A stretch of 64,000 nt of DNA from Streptomyces olivaceus (GCF_000721235.1 NZ_JOFH01000002.1:248001-312000), one strand, 5' to 3'. Counted from the stretch's first letter, positions 41,029 to 50,582 are shown. The notes: generated by a model from the sequence alone, not told the origin. Program-made: numbers and translations.

Positions 41029-43875
41029 TCACCTGCCGAGCCGGGCCTTCGTGTACCGCGTCGGTTCCGCCGTGGCCGGGTCCTCGGGCCACGGGTGTTT
41101 CGGGTACCGGCCGCGCAGTTCCGCCCGTACGCCGCGGTAGCCGTCCTTCCAGAACGAGGCCAGGTCGGCGGTGACCGCGGCGGGGCGGCCGGCGGGGGAG
41201 AGGAGATGGACCAGGAGCGGCACCCCCGCGATCCGGGGCGAGTCCTGCAGCCCGAACATCTCCTGCAGCTTCACCGCCAGAACGGGCTGTTCCGGGTCGC
41301 CGTAGTCGATCCGGATCCTGGACCCGCTGGGGACGGCGATCCGCTCGGGCGCGAGTTCGTCGAGCCGCGCGGCCTCTCCCGAGGCCCAGGGCAGCAGCCG
41401 TGCCAGTGCCTGACGGGCGTCGATGCGTCCGAGGTCGGCCCGTCGCCGGGCCCGGCCCAGCTCGGGCTCCAGCCACTCGTCCGCGCGCGCGAGGAGCGCG
41501 TCGTCGCAGACGTCCGGCCAGGGCTCGCCGAGATGCCACCGCAGGAACGCGAGCCGCCCACGCAGCAGCTCCGCGTCCGCCGCCCCGCGCAGCAACCCGA
41601 ACCCCTCCCGCCGCAGCCCCTCCAGCAGCGCGCCCCGTACGAGACCGGGGTCGGCGCCGGTGAGCGGCCGCGCCGCCAGCTCCACCGCACCCAGCCGTTC
41701 GACCCGCCGGGCCACCACGTCGCCGTCGGCCCAGTGCACCTCGTCCCGCTCCGACAGCAGTGCTCCGGCCGCGAGCCGCGCCGTCTCCTCGTCGACCGCC
41801 GCACCGAGCTGCACGCGCGCGTGCCCCCGCCCCACGGGCCGGTCGGCGACGGCCACCGCGATCCACGGCGCCCCGCGCAGCGCCGACGACTCCGGCAGCT
41901 CCGCGCGGGTGCCGGACACCATGAGGTAGGAGCCGCCGTCCTTCCTCGCCACCCGTTCGGGGAAGGCCAGGGCGGCCACCAGCCCGGCGACCGCGTCGTC
42001 ACCGGGCCGCCGGGCACCGCTGCCGTCCGCCGAGCCCGCGGTGCCCGGCGCGCTCCGGCCGTCCACCGCGTCCAGCGCGCCGCGCAGCCGCCGCACCTCG
42101 GCCCGCCACCGCGCCGCGTAGGCGTCCCCGCCGCGCCGGGCGGCCCGGAGCGTGGACACCAGATCGTCCCCGTAGTCACGCGGTGCCTCCTCGCTCAGCA
42201 GCCCCACCACCTCGGCCACCACCTCGGAATCCCCACCACGGGAACCGCCCGCGCCGGCCCCGGCGGAACGGCCGGTGCCACCCGCCGGCGCCCGGCCCGC
42301 TCCACCCCGCCCGCCGGAACGCCCACCGGCACCCGCCGCGCCCGCGCGGAGACCCCCGGCGCCGGGCGCGTCCGCACCGACCCCCCTCGTGTCCGGCCCG
42401 CCCGCACCGGCCCGACCCGTGTCGGGTCCGCCGACAACGGCCCCCCTCGTGACCGGTCCGCCCGCGTTCGCCCCGCCCCCGCCGGAGTCGCCCCCGCCGG
42501 AGTCGCCCGCGTCCGGCCCGGTGGGGGCCGGTGCCGCCGGGGTCCGTGCGTCGAGCAGTGCCCGGCCCAGCCGGGGGTGCAGGCCCAGGCGCGCCAGTCG
42601 TACGCCCCTGTCCGTGGCCCGGCCGGAGGCGTCCACCGCGCCGACCGCCGTCAGGACCGACCGGGCCGCCGTCATCGCGCCGCCCGGCGGCGGGTCGAGC
42701 AGCGCCAGACCGGAGGCGTCCGGATCGCCCCAGCAGGCCGCCTGCAACGCGAACGACGTCAGGTCGGCCACCTTGATCTCCGGCGCCGGGAAGCGCGGCA
42801 GCCGGGCGTCCTCCGCCTCCGTCCAGCACCGGTACACCACCCCCGGCGCCTCACGCCCGGCCCGCCCCGCCCGCTGCCGCGCCGCCGCCCGCGAGGCCCG
42901 CACCGTCGTCAGCGCGCTCAGCCCGCGCGCATGGTCCACCCGCGGCTCCCGCGCCAGCCCCGCGTCCACCACCGTCCGCACGCCCGGCACCGTCAGCGAC
43001 GACTCGGCCACCGAGGTCGCCAGCACCACCCGGCGCCGTGCCCCGGGCGCGAGCACCGCGTCCTGCACGGCCGCCGGCGCACGACCGTGCACCTGGAGCA
43101 CGTCGACGTCCGCGAGCGCCCCCAGCCGGCCCGCGACGCGGGCGATCTCGCCGACGCCCGGCAGGAAACACAGCACGTCTCCGTCCCGCTCGTCCAGCGC
43201 CCGCCGCACCACTGACGCCACGTGCGCGAGCAGCGCCGGGTCGACCCGCATCCCGTGCGGCGGCCGCACCGGGCGCACCGGTGGTGCCCACTCGACCCGC
43301 ACCGGGTACGACACCCCCTCGGCCGCCACCACCGGGGCCCCGCCCAGCAGCCGGGCCCACCCCTCCGCGTCGGTCGTCGCCGAGGCGGCCACCAGCCGCA
43401 GCTCGGGCCGCAGCGTCTCGCGCACGTCCCACAGGAACGCCGCCGCCGTGTCCGCGTCCAGATGCCGCTCGTGGCACTCGTCGAGGACCACGACGTCGGC
43501 AGCCGTCAGCTCCTGGTCACGCTGGAGCCGCTGCAGCAGCACACCGGTCGTGACGACCTCCACGCGCGTGTGCGGCCCCACGACCCGCTCGCCGCGCACG
43601 GTGTAGCCGACGCTCGCGCCCGGCCGCTCGCCCAGCAGCCACGCCATCCGCCGGGCCGCCGCCCGCGCCGCGATCCGCCGCGGCTCGGCCACGACCACGC
43701 ACCGCGCGGGAGCGTCGCCGTCCAGCAACCCGGCCAGGACCAGCGGCACCAGCGTCGTCTTCCCGGTGCCGGGCGGCGCGACCAGCACTGCCGTGCCGTG
43801 CCCCTCCAGGGCGTCGTGCAGCGCGGGCAGGGCGCCGCGCACGGGCAGCGCGTCCAGGGCGTCGTAACGGATCAC
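41029..43875 (-). CDS. hrpB: ATP-dependent helicase HrpB (DEAH box)
   Basis: 948 residues from a GTG at 43875. Helicase motifs: Walker A PPGTGKTT, DECHERH (DEAH-type box), SATTDAEG, FLPGVGEI, ATSVAESSLTVPGVRTVVD and QRAGRAGR, with the HrpB-specific C-terminal domain (SFWKDGYRGVRAELRGRYPKHPWPEDP). An unusual insertion of about 100 Gly/Ala/Pro residues lies at about 445-548 (DNA 42232-42545), between the ratchet domain and the rest. HrpB enzymes are RNA or DNA helicases of poorly defined role. Preceded by a terminator, so probably monocistronic. Confidence 0.94.
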   Translation of the reverse strand: MIRYDALDALPVRGALPALHDALEGHGTAVLVAPPGTGKTTLVPLVLAGLLDGDAPARCVVVAEPRRIAARAAARRMAWLLGERPGASVGYTVRGERVVGPHTRVEVVTTGVLLQRLQRDQELTAADVVVLDECHERHLDADTAAAFLWDVRETLRPELRLVAASATTDAEGWARLLGGAPVVAAEGVSYPVRVEWAPPVRPVRPPHGMRVDPALLAHVASVVRRALDERDGDVLCFLPGVGEIARVAGRLGALADVDVLQVHGRAPAAVQDAVLAPGARRRVVLATSVAESSLTVPGVRTVVDAGLAREPRVDHARGLSALTTVRASRAAARQRAGRAGREAPGVVYRCWTEAEDARLPRFPAPEIKVADLTSFALQAACWGDPDASGLALLDPPPGGAMTAARSVLTAVGAVDASGRATDRGVRLARLGLHPRLGRALLDARTPAAPAPTGPDAGDSGGGDSGGGGANAGGPVTRGAVVGGPDTGRAGAGGPDTRGVGADAPGAGGLRAGAAGAGGRSGGRGGAGRAPAGGTGRSAGAGAGGSRGGDSEVVAEVVGLLSEEAPRDYGDDLVSTLRAARRGGDAYAARWRAEVRRLRGALDAVDGRSAPGTAGSADGSGARRPGDDAVAGLVAALAFPERVARKDGGSYLMVSGTRAELPESSALRGAPWIAVAVADRPVGRGHARVQLGAAVDEETARLAAGALLSERDEVHWADGDVVARRVERLGAVELAARPLTGADPGLVRGALLEGLRREGFGLLRGAADAELLRGRLAFLRWHLGEPWPDVCDDALLARADEWLEPELGRARRRADLGRIDARQALARLLPWASGEAARLDELAPERIAVPSGSRIRIDYGDPEQPVLAVKLQEMFGLQDSPRIAGVPLLVHLLSPAGRPAAVTADLASFWKDGYRGVRAELRGRYPKHPWPEDPATAEPTRYTKARLGR

Positions 43876-43900
43876 GCCCCCAGTGTCGTACGACGGCGGA

Positions 43901-43939
43901 ACCGCCCTCCACGCGCGCGTGCACCGCGTGGAGGGCGGT
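43901..43939. terminator. Terminator between the methyltransferase and hrpB
   Basis: A perfect 15-bp stem (43901-43915 with 43925-43939) around a 9-nt loop follows the methyltransferase stop on the minus strand. Confidence 0.85.
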
Positions 43940-43960
43940 GACCGCCCGAGGCCGACCGGG

Positions 43961-44875
43961 TCAGTCGCGCTCGCAGACGAAGATCGCCGTGCCCGGGATC
44001 AGATGCCCGCGCAGCGGCGACCAGCCGCCCCACTCCGAGCTGTTCCAGTCCGGCCACTCCGGCTCGACCAGGTCCACGAGCCGGAACCCGGACGTCACCA
44101 CGTCCCGCACCCGGTCGCCGAGCGTGCGGTGGTGCTCGACGTACACCGCGCGGCCCTCGTCGTCCTGCTCGACGTAGGGCGTGCGGTCGAAGTACGAGGC
44201 CGACACCGACAGGCCCTCGGGACCCGGCTCGTCCGGGAACGCCCAGCGCAGCGGGTGCGTGACGGAGAAGACGAAGCGGCCCCCGGGGCGCAGCACCCGG
44301 CGCACCTCGCGCAGTACCAGCCGCGGATCCGCGACGAAGGGCAGCGCCCCGTACGCCGAGCACGCCAGGTCGAACGAGTCGTCCGCGAAGGGCAGGACCG
44401 CCGCGTCGGCGCAGACCAGCGGGAAGGAGCCGCCGATGCGCAGGGCGTGCTGGAGCTGGCGGTGGGAGAGGTCCAGGGCCACCGGACGGGCGCCCTGCCC
44501 GGTGAGCCAGCGCGAGCACTGGGCGGCGCCGGCGCCGATCTCGAGGACGTCCTTGCCCTTCAGTTCCTCCGGCGGACCGAGCAGCTCGGCCTCCACCTCG
44601 TCCAGGCCCTCCGGACACCACACGAAGCGGTCGTCGCCGAGGAAGGTGCCGTGGTCGACCTGGTACTCGTCCGCGTTCCGGTCCCACCAGCCGCGGTTGG
44701 CGCGGGAACTCTCCGTGACACCGGCGGCACGCCGGGTGGCCTCCGGCTCCTCCGCTCCGGCTCCCGGAACTGCGGACAGGGCCTCGGACGCTGCGGGCTC
44801 TTGGATGACCGGCTCCCTCGTACTAGTCTGCGCACTCTTCCGCGCCGCCCGCCTCGCGCGTCGCGCACGGGACAA
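43961..44875 (-). CDS. Class I SAM-dependent methyltransferase
   Basis: 304 residues if started at the TTG at 44875; no ATG or GTG occurs in frame before the domain, so the start is uncertain and the basic, low-complexity first 50 residues may be partly untranslated. The core has motif I VLEIGAGAAQCSRWL, motif II LDLSHRQLQHALRIG, PFADDSFDLACSAYGALPFV and a post-motif VLRPGGRFVFSVTHPLRW, typical of methyltransferase-11 proteins. Substrate unknown. Divergent from rpsA and conserved next to it in Streptomyces as far as I recall. Confidence 0.88.
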   Translation of the reverse strand: MSRARRARRAARKSAQTSTREPVIQEPAASEALSAVPGAGAEEPEATRRAAGVTESSRANRGWWDRNADEYQVDHGTFLGDDRFVWCPEGLDEVEAELLGPPEELKGKDVLEIGAGAAQCSRWLTGQGARPVALDLSHRQLQHALRIGGSFPLVCADAAVLPFADDSFDLACSAYGALPFVADPRLVLREVRRVLRPGGRFVFSVTHPLRWAFPDEPGPEGLSVSASYFDRTPYVEQDDEGRAVYVEHHRTLGDRVRDVVTSGFRLVDLVEPEWPDWNSSEWGGWSPLRGHLIPGTAIFVCERD

Positions 44876-44953
44876 CAGGGGTCCGTGCGGCCTCGGGGGA
44901 CAGCTCTTGTGCCGGGTATGCGGCGATCCGCCCCGGGTGTGCGGCTTCGCGCA

Positions 44954-44982
44954 TTGACCCTGCCCGACTGCCCCCGTATGCT
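44954..44982 (+). promoter_or_regulatory. Vegetative promoter of rpsA
   Basis: TTGACC (44954-44959), a 17-nt spacer and TATGCT (44977-44982) match the principal sigma consensus closely. The predicted start near 44989 leaves a leader of about 190 nt before the rpsA ATG, long for this genome and compatible with S1 autoregulation. I see no other gene in 44990-45180. Confidence 0.7.
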
Positions 44983-45180
44983 ACAAGTTGCGCTGCGGGC
45001 CTGCGCACCTCAGACGTAGCAGGTCGCGCTCGCATCTGTTGTATGTCCCCTCGGTTCTCGAGGCGTCACCTGTGTTTTGCGGTGTCGCTTCCTTGGCTGT
45101 CCGGCTTCTGCAGAGCGAAACGGGCTCCCGGCGTAAGCAGTACCTACGACTTCAATGTCCGTACCGGAGCCCTTTCCCAC

Positions 45181-46698
45181 ATGACGAGCAGCACCGAGAC
45201 CACCGCCACCACCCCGCAGGTTGCGGTCAACGACATCGGTAACGAGGAAGCCTTCCTCGCCGCGATCGACGAGACGATCAAGTACTTCAACGACGGCGAC
45301 ATCGTCGACGGCGTCATCGTGAAGGTCGACCGGGACGAGGTCCTGCTCGACATCGGTTACAAGACCGAAGGTGTCATCCCGAGCCGCGAGCTCTCGATCA
45401 AGCACGACGTCGACCCCAACGAGGTCGTCGCCGTCGGTGACGAGATCGAGGCCCTTGTTCTCCAGAAGGAGGACAAGGAAGGCCGCCTGATTCTCTCGAA
45501 GAAGCGCGCCCAGTACGAGCGTGCCTGGGGCACCATCGAGAAGATCAAGGAAGAGGACGGCATCGTCACCGGTACCGTCATCGAGGTCGTCAAGGGTGGT
45601 CTCATCCTCGACATCGGCCTCCGCGGCTTCCTCCCGGCCTCCCTGGTCGAGATGCGCCGCGTCCGCGACCTCCAGCCCTACGTGGGCAAGGAGCTCGAGG
45701 CGAAGATCATCGAGCTGGACAAGAACCGCAACAACGTGGTCCTGTCCCGCCGCGCCTGGCTGGAGCAGACCCAGTCCGAGGTGCGCCAGACGTTCCTCAC
45801 CACCCTCCAGAAGGGTCAGGTCCGTTCCGGCGTCGTCTCCTCGATCGTCAACTTCGGTGCCTTCGTGGACCTGGGTGGCGTCGACGGCCTGGTCCACGTC
45901 TCCGAGCTGTCCTGGAAGCACATCGACCACCCGTCCGAGGTTGTCGAGGTCGGCCAGGAAGTCACCGTCGAGGTCCTCGACGTCGACATGGACCGCGAGC
46001 GTGTCTCCCTGTCGCTGAAGGCGACCCAGGAAGACCCGTGGCAGCAGTTCGCCCGCACCCACCAGATCGGCCAGGTCGTGCCCGGCAAGGTCACGAAGCT
46101 GGTGCCGTTCGGTGCGTTCGTCCGCGTGGACGAGGGCATCGAGGGTCTGGTCCACATCTCCGAGCTGGCCGAGCGCCACGTGGAGATCCCGGAGCAGGTC
46201 GTCCAGGTCAACGACGAGATCTTCGTCAAGGTCATCGACATCGACCTCGAGCGCCGCCGCATCAGCCTCTCGCTGAAGCAGGCCAACGAGGCCTTCGGTG
46301 CCGACCCGTCGGCGGTCGAGTTCGACCCGACCCTGTACGGCATGGCCGCGTCCTACGACGACCAGGGCAACTACATCTACCCCGAGGGCTTCGACCCCGA
46401 GACCAACGACTGGCTCGAGGGCTACGAGACCCAGCGCGAGGCCTGGGAGACGCAGTACGCCGAGGCCCAGCAGCGCTTCGAGCAGCACCAGGCGCAGGTC
46501 ATCAAGTCCCGCGAGGCGGACGAGAAGGCCGCTGCCGAGGGTGTCGACACCGCGGGTGCGGCTCAGGCCACGTCCGGCGGCGGCGGCGGTGGCGGCGGCG
46601 GCTCGTACTCCTCCGAGGGCGGCGACAACTCCGGCGCCCTGGCGTCGGACGAGGCGCTGGCCGCGCTCCGCGAGAAGCTGGCCGGCGGCCAGAGCTGA
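45181..46698 (+). CDS. rpsA: 30S ribosomal protein S1
   Basis: 505 residues from the ATG at 45181; an in-frame extension to 45043 runs through the leader and is rejected. Four S1 RNA-binding repeats are visible (about 36-105, 122-187, 208-276, 293-362), for example GQVRSGVVSSIVNFGAFVDLGGVDGLVHVSEL and PGKVTKLVPFGAFVRVDEGIEGLVHISEL. The C-terminus is acidic/Gln-rich with a ten-Gly run, typical of actinobacterial S1, which lacks the fifth and sixth E. coli repeats. Binds mRNA and the 30S subunit. Third-base choice is more mixed than its neighbours, as expected for a highly expressed gene. Confidence 0.98.
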   Translation: MTSSTETTATTPQVAVNDIGNEEAFLAAIDETIKYFNDGDIVDGVIVKVDRDEVLLDIGYKTEGVIPSRELSIKHDVDPNEVVAVGDEIEALVLQKEDKEGRLILSKKRAQYERAWGTIEKIKEEDGIVTGTVIEVVKGGLILDIGLRGFLPASLVEMRRVRDLQPYVGKELEAKIIELDKNRNNVVLSRRAWLEQTQSEVRQTFLTTLQKGQVRSGVVSSIVNFGAFVDLGGVDGLVHVSELSWKHIDHPSEVVEVGQEVTVEVLDVDMDRERVSLSLKATQEDPWQQFARTHQIGQVVPGKVTKLVPFGAFVRVDEGIEGLVHISELAERHVEIPEQVVQVNDEIFVKVIDIDLERRRISLSLKQANEAFGADPSAVEFDPTLYGMAASYDDQGNYIYPEGFDPETNDWLEGYETQREAWETQYAEAQQRFEQHQAQVIKSREADEKAAAEGVDTAGAAQATSGGGGGGGGGSYSSEGGDNSGALASDEALAALREKLAGGQS

Positions 46699-46740
46699 AC
46701 GCGCCGTCCGCTGACGCTCAGCGGTAGGCCCAGAGGCTGA

Positions 46741-46776
46741 CCGAGGGGCCGCACCTTTCGAGGTGCGGCCCCTCGG
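46741..46776 (+). terminator. rpsA terminator
   Basis: A perfect 16-bp stem (46741-46756 with 46761-46776) closed by a TTCG tetraloop. Confidence 0.92.
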
Positions 46777-46910
46777 TGCGTGTGCGGGCCCCGGTGCCGC
46801 CGGGGCACCGCGATCACGTTCGGAGCCCGCAAGATCGGATCCCCGTCCTCCGGGAATGCCGCACCCCGCACGGGTGTTGTGACAGACGAACTCGAGGAGG
46901 GGCGGTCACT

Positions 46911-47849
46911 GTGCTTGATCCGCAGGACTTGTACGCGTGGGAGCCGAAGGGCCTGGCGGTCGTCGACATGGCACTCGCCCAGGAGTCGGCCGGACTGGTC
47001 ATGCTGTACCACTTCGACGGATACATCGACGCCGGCGAGACCGGCGACCAGATCGTCGACCGGGTGCTCGACTCCCTGCCGCACCAGGTCGTCGCCCGCT
47101 TCGACCACGACCGGCTCGTGGACTACCGCGCGCGCCGGCCGCTGCTGACCTTCAAGCGGGACAGCTACACGGACTACGAGGACCCGACCCTGGAAGTGCG
47201 CCTCGTCCAGGACGCGACCGGCGCGCCCTTCCTGCTGCTGTCCGGCCCCGAGCCGGACGTCGAGTGGGAGCGTTTCGCCGCCGCCGTCGGACAGATCGTG
47301 GAGCGGCTCGGCGTCCGCCTCGCGGTGAGCTTCCACGGCATCCCCATGGGCGTCCCGCACACCCGGCCCGTCGGCATCACGCCCCACGGCAACCGCACCG
47401 ACCTCGTACCGGGCCACCGCAGCCCGTTCGCGGAGGCCCAGGTTCCGGGCAGCGCCGAGGCGCTCGTCGAGTACCGGCTGATGCAGGCCGGCCACGACGT
47501 GCTCGGCGTCGCGGCCCACGTCCCGCACTACATCGCCCGCTCCCCGTACCCGGACGCCGCACTGACCGTCCTGGAGTCGATCACCGCGGCGACCGGCCTG
47601 GTCCTGCCCGGTATCGCGCACTCCCTGCGCTCGGACGCCCACCGCACCCAGACGGAGATCGACCGGCAGATCCAGGAGGGCGACGAGGAGCTCACGGGGC
47701 TCGTCCAGGGCCTGGAGCACCAGTACGACGCGGCCGCGGGCGCCGAGACCCGCGGCAACATGCTGGCCGAGCCCGTCGACATCCCGTCGGCGGACGAGAT
47801 CGGCCGCGAGTTCGAACGGTTCCTGGCGGAGCGAGAGGGCGACGGCTGA
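46911..47849 (+). CDS. PAC2 family protein (proteasome-assembly-chaperone-like)
   Basis: 312 residues from the GTG at 46911 (GAGGAGG about 10 nt upstream). [26 protein letters not shown] at the start, [41 protein letters not shown] and a later [22 protein letters not shown] are characteristic of bacterial PAC2 proteins, which in actinobacteria resemble eukaryotic proteasome assembly chaperones. The cellular role in bacteria is not established. Cytoplasmic. Confidence 0.88.
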   Translation: MLDPQDLYAWEPKGLAVVDMALAQESAGLVMLYHFDGYIDAGETGDQIVDRVLDSLPHQVVARFDHDRLVDYRARRPLLTFKRDSYTDYEDPTLEVRLVQDATGAPFLLLSGPEPDVEWERFAAAVGQIVERLGVRLAVSFHGIPMGVPHTRPVGITPHGNRTDLVPGHRSPFAEAQVPGSAEALVEYRLMQAGHDVLGVAAHVPHYIARSPYPDAALTVLESITAATGLVLPGIAHSLRSDAHRTQTEIDRQIQEGDEELTGLVQGLEHQYDAAAGAETRGNMLAEPVDIPSADEIGREFERFLAEREGDG

Positions 47850-47867
47850 CGCGGTACCGGCACGCCC

Positions 47868-47873
47868 TAGGCT
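47868..47873 (+). promoter_or_regulatory. Candidate -10 element of a leaderless promoter (coaE)
   Basis: TAGGCT ends 7 nt before the coaE ATG at 47881, with a CTGACG possible -35 16 nt further upstream and no ribosome-binding site. Confidence 0.5.
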
Positions 47874-47880
47874 TCCCCTC

Positions 47881-48492
47881 ATGCTGAGAGTTGGCCTGAC
47901 CGGCGGGATCGGCGCCGGCAAGAGTGAGGTGTCGCGGCTGCTCGTCGACTGCGGGGCCGTGCTGATCGACGCGGACCGGATCGCCCGTGAGGTCGTCGAA
48001 CCGGGTACCCCGGGGCTCGCCGCGGTCGTGGAGGCGTTCGGTGCGGACGTCCTCACCGAGGACGGCCGCCTGGACCGGCCGAAGCTGGGCTCGATCGTCT
48101 TCGCCGACCGGGAGAGACTGGCCGCGCTGAACTCGATCGTGCACCCCCTGGTCGGTGAGCGCTCCCGCGCCCTGGAGGAGGCCGCGGAAGCCGCCGCCGA
48201 GGACGCCGTCGTCGTCCACGACGTCCCGCTGCTCACCGAGAACGGCCTGGCGCCCCTGTACGACGTCGTGGTCGTCGTGGACGCCGACCCCGCCACCCAG
48301 CTCGACCGGCTGGTCCGGCTGCGCGGCATGAGCGAGCAGGACGCCCGGGCGCGCATGGCCGCCCAGGCGACGCGTGAGCAGCGCCGGGAGATCGCGGACC
48401 TGGTCGTCGACAACGACGTGCCGCTGGAGGAGCTGCGGCGCCGCGTGCGAGAGGTGTGGGCCGAACTCGCGCGCAGGGCCCGCACGGAATAG
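47881..48492 (+). CDS. coaE: Dephospho-CoA kinase
   Basis: 203 residues. P-loop [11 protein letters not shown] at the very start, [17 protein letters not shown] (nucleotide and CoA binding), [27 protein letters not shown] and [33 protein letters not shown] lid region define CoaE. It phosphorylates the 3'-OH of dephospho-CoA, the last step of coenzyme A synthesis. It lacks the UPF0157 C-terminal extension seen in some actinobacterial versions such as mycobacterial CoaE. Confidence 0.97.
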   Translation: MLRVGLTGGIGAGKSEVSRLLVDCGAVLIDADRIAREVVEPGTPGLAAVVEAFGADVLTEDGRLDRPKLGSIVFADRERLAALNSIVHPLVGERSRALEEAAEAAAEDAVVVHDVPLLTENGLAPLYDVVVVVDADPATQLDRLVRLRGMSEQDARARMAAQATREQRREIADLVVDNDVPLEELRRRVREVWAELARRARTE

Positions 48493-48541
48493 CGGCTCCG
48501 GCGCGGGCGTTGATCCCTTCCAGCGAGGGAAGGACTCTGCC

Positions 48542-48922
48542 GTGCCCGAGACCAGCGGTTCGACCGGACGTACTCCGGAGACAGACGTCATCGACTTCCG
48601 TGCCGCCGAGCAGCTGCTGGCGGCGCGGGACCCGCAGGGCGCGGTGAAACTGCTCGACGGTGTCATCGGCGCCCACCCCGAGAACACGGCCGCCCGTCTG
48701 CTGCGTGCGCGTGCCTTCTTCGCCGCCGCCCAACTGCGACCGGCTGAGCTGGAGTTCACCGTCGTCCTGGAGCGTGAGCCGGACAACGCGTTCGCGCACT
48801 TCGCCCTCGCCCGCACCTACGAGCGCCGGGGCTGTCCCGACCAGGCCCGGCGTCACTTCCGGCTGGCGGCCGCCCTGGACCCGAAGCCGGAGTACCTGCA
48901 GCAGGCGCGGTTCGACTACTGA
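48542..48922 (+). CDS. Tetratricopeptide-repeat protein
   Basis: 126 residues from the GTG at 48542 (GGAAGGA 7 nt upstream). After a short polar N-terminus, three consecutive TPR-like helical pairs can be read: DFRAAEQLLAARDPQGAVKLLDGVI, AARLLRARAFFAAAQLRPAELEFTVVLE and AFAHFALARTYERRGCPDQARRHFRLAAALDP. A small protein-interaction module, probably cytoplasmic and cotranscribed with coaE (49-nt gap). Partner unknown. Confidence 0.88.
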   Translation: MPETSGSTGRTPETDVIDFRAAEQLLAARDPQGAVKLLDGVIGAHPENTAARLLRARAFFAAAQLRPAELEFTVVLEREPDNAFAHFALARTYERRGCPDQARRHFRLAAALDPKPEYLQQARFDY

Positions 48923-49058
48923 CGTCCGCGCCTGCCGGCATTCAATGTCCGTACGCACCGGACGACGGCGGCTCCCGTGTTCACTCGGCCGGGTGAACCC
49001 ATGCGCGTGTGGGAACGGGTGTGCGGTCGCGGTCCGTTGGACGGGCATGGAGCTGAGA

Positions 49059-49745
49059 ATGCGAGAGGGACACCAGGGGACGGGACCGGGAGCCATCACC
49101 CCGGACGGCTGTGCCGTCGAGCTCTATGCGCGGCTGCCCGCCGGCCCGGAGCCGGAGATCGTCGCCGGCGCCGTGCCCGCCGGCGCGCACCTCCTGGAGC
49201 TGGGCTGCGGGGTGGGACGCATGACGCACCCGCTGGTGGAGCGGGGCTTCACCGTCACCGCCGTGGACGAGTCCGCCGAGATGCTGGCGCGCGTGCGCGG
49301 GGCACGGGCCGTACGCAGCCCGATCGAGGAGCTCGACCTGGCCGAGCGCTTCGACGCGGTCGTGCTGGCGTCCTTCCTGGTGCACAGCGGGGACGCCGAC
49401 GTGCGGCGGGGGCTGCTGCGCACCTGCGCGCGGCACGTCGCGAACGACGGGTGCGTACTCGTCCAGCGCGAGGGCGCGGACTATCACACGAACCTGCCGC
49501 GTGAGCGGGTGGACCCCAGCGGCTTCACCGTCCGGATCCTGTCGTCGGATCCGGTGGGGGACGGCGTCAACTCGGTCCGCGCGGAGTACGAGTTCCCGGA
49601 CGCGGTCTGGACGCAGACCTTCCGGGCCCGCCCCCTGACCACGGAGGCGTTCGAGGCGGCACTGGGGGAGGCGGGGCTCGGCGTGGAGCGGTACCTGACC
49701 GACGACGGCACGTGGGCGCGGGCGGTCCCGGTGCCCCGGGGGTAG
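49059..49745 (+). CDS. Class I SAM-dependent methyltransferase
   Basis: 228 residues from the ATG at 49059, chosen because GGAG lies 6 nt upstream; the ATG at 49047 adds four residues. AHLLELGCGVGRMTHPLVERG is motif I, VTAVDESAEMLARV motif II, and LAERFDAVVLASFLVHSGD the acidic loop. The C-terminal half has a beta-rich extension (VRAEYEFPDAVWTQTFRARPLT) like small-molecule methyltransferases. Substrate unknown. Convergent with the S4-domain gene. Confidence 0.85.
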   Translation: MREGHQGTGPGAITPDGCAVELYARLPAGPEPEIVAGAVPAGAHLLELGCGVGRMTHPLVERGFTVTAVDESAEMLARVRGARAVRSPIEELDLAERFDAVVLASFLVHSGDADVRRGLLRTCARHVANDGCVLVQREGADYHTNLPRERVDPSGFTVRILSSDPVGDGVNSVRAEYEFPDAVWTQTFRARPLTTEAFEAALGEAGLGVERYLTDDGTWARAVPVPRG

Positions 49746-49786
49746 CGGGGGCCGGCGCAACGCCTCGCGGGCGCGCGGCTCGGGAC

Positions 49787-49835
49787 AGGACGCCTGCGGG
49801 CCGGTTCACTCCGGTAAGGACGCCTGCCGGCCGGT
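49787..49835. repeat. 19-bp direct repeat between convergent genes
   Basis: AGGACGCCTGCGGGCCGGT at 49787-49805 recurs with one change at 49817-49835 (30-nt period). Confidence 0.6.
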
Positions 49836-49855
49836 CCAGGGGAGGGCGTCGCCGT

Positions 49856-50455
49856 TCAGGGCCTGGTCTCGGCGTCCCGCCGGGCGCTGGCCAGGCCCTC
49901 CAGTCCGCGCAGCCGCTCCATGTCGCGGCGGTCCCGCTTGGTCGGGCGGCCCGCACCGCGGTCGCGGATGCCGGCGGGCGCGACGGCCTCGCGGGGCGGG
50001 GGCGGCGGGGAGTTGTCGACGTAGCACTGGACGGCCACCGGGGCGCCGACGCGCTTGCGGATCAGCCGCTTCACCACGACGACGCGTTCCCGGCCCTCGT
50101 GCCGCAGGCGCACCTCGTCGCCGACGCGCACGGAGTTGGCTGGCTTCACCCGCTCGCCGTTCACCCGGACATGACCGCCGCGGCAGGCGGTCGCGCCGAG
50201 GGAGCGGGTCTTGATGAGACGGACGGCCCAGATCCAGCTGTCCACCCGGACGCTCTCGCCGTTCTGCGGCCGGGCGGCCTCGGCAGCGGCGACGGCGGCA
50301 GCGGTCTTCGGATCGGCGGTCTTCGGATTGGCGGTCTTCGGGCCGCCGGTCTCCGGGTGGGCCGTCTTCTGGTCCGGTGCCCGGCCGGCGGCAGCGGCAC
50401 CGTCCTGGGACGCGGCCCTCTCGCCGCTCCTGCCCTCGTCATGCTCGGAAGCCAT
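49856..50455 (-). CDS. S4-domain RNA-binding protein (HslR/Hsp15-like)
   Basis: 199 residues from the ATG at 50455. An S4 domain occupies about 70-120 ([58 protein letters not shown]), followed by a basic tail ([20 protein letters not shown]), as in HslR, which rescues nascent chains on dissociated 50S subunits after heat shock. The first 65 residues are a low-complexity, repeat-encoded extension (Pro-Lys-Thr-Ala units). Role in ribosome quality control is inferred. Confidence 0.88.
   Translation of the reverse strand: MASEHDEGRSGERAASQDGAAAAGRAPDQKTAHPETGGPKTANPKTADPKTAAAVAAAEAARPQNGESVRVDSWIWAVRLIKTRSLGATACRGGHVRVNGERVKPANSVRVGDEVRLRHEGRERVVVVKRLIRKRVGAPVAVQCYVDNSPPPPPREAVAPAGIRDRGAGRPTKRDRRDMERLRGLEGLASARRDAETRP
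50301..50360. repeat. 15-bp in-frame tandem repeat in the S4-protein gene
   Basis: Four units beginning at 50301, 50316, 50331 and 50346, the first two differing by one base, encode Pro-Lys-Thr-Ala-x repeats in the N-terminal extension. Confidence 0.75.
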
Positions 50456-50582
50456 GGGGCCGAGCCTAACCGTCCGCACCGACCGGAGGGACCGCAATAT
50501 CCAACCGCGATATCCACGGGCACCCGGGGTCGGCGGCGGGGAGCCGGGGCCGCCGCGTACCACGGTCCCGTCCGGCCGGTCT

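Noticed and set aside
45043..45180. In-frame N-terminal extension of rpsA
   Set aside because: It lies in the mRNA leader, does not resemble S1, and the ATG at 45181 gives the normal N-terminus.
45150..48960. 14-nt TTCAATGTCCGTAC shared by the rpsA leader and the region near 48943
   Set aside because: Flanks differ and the contexts are unrelated; probably chance.
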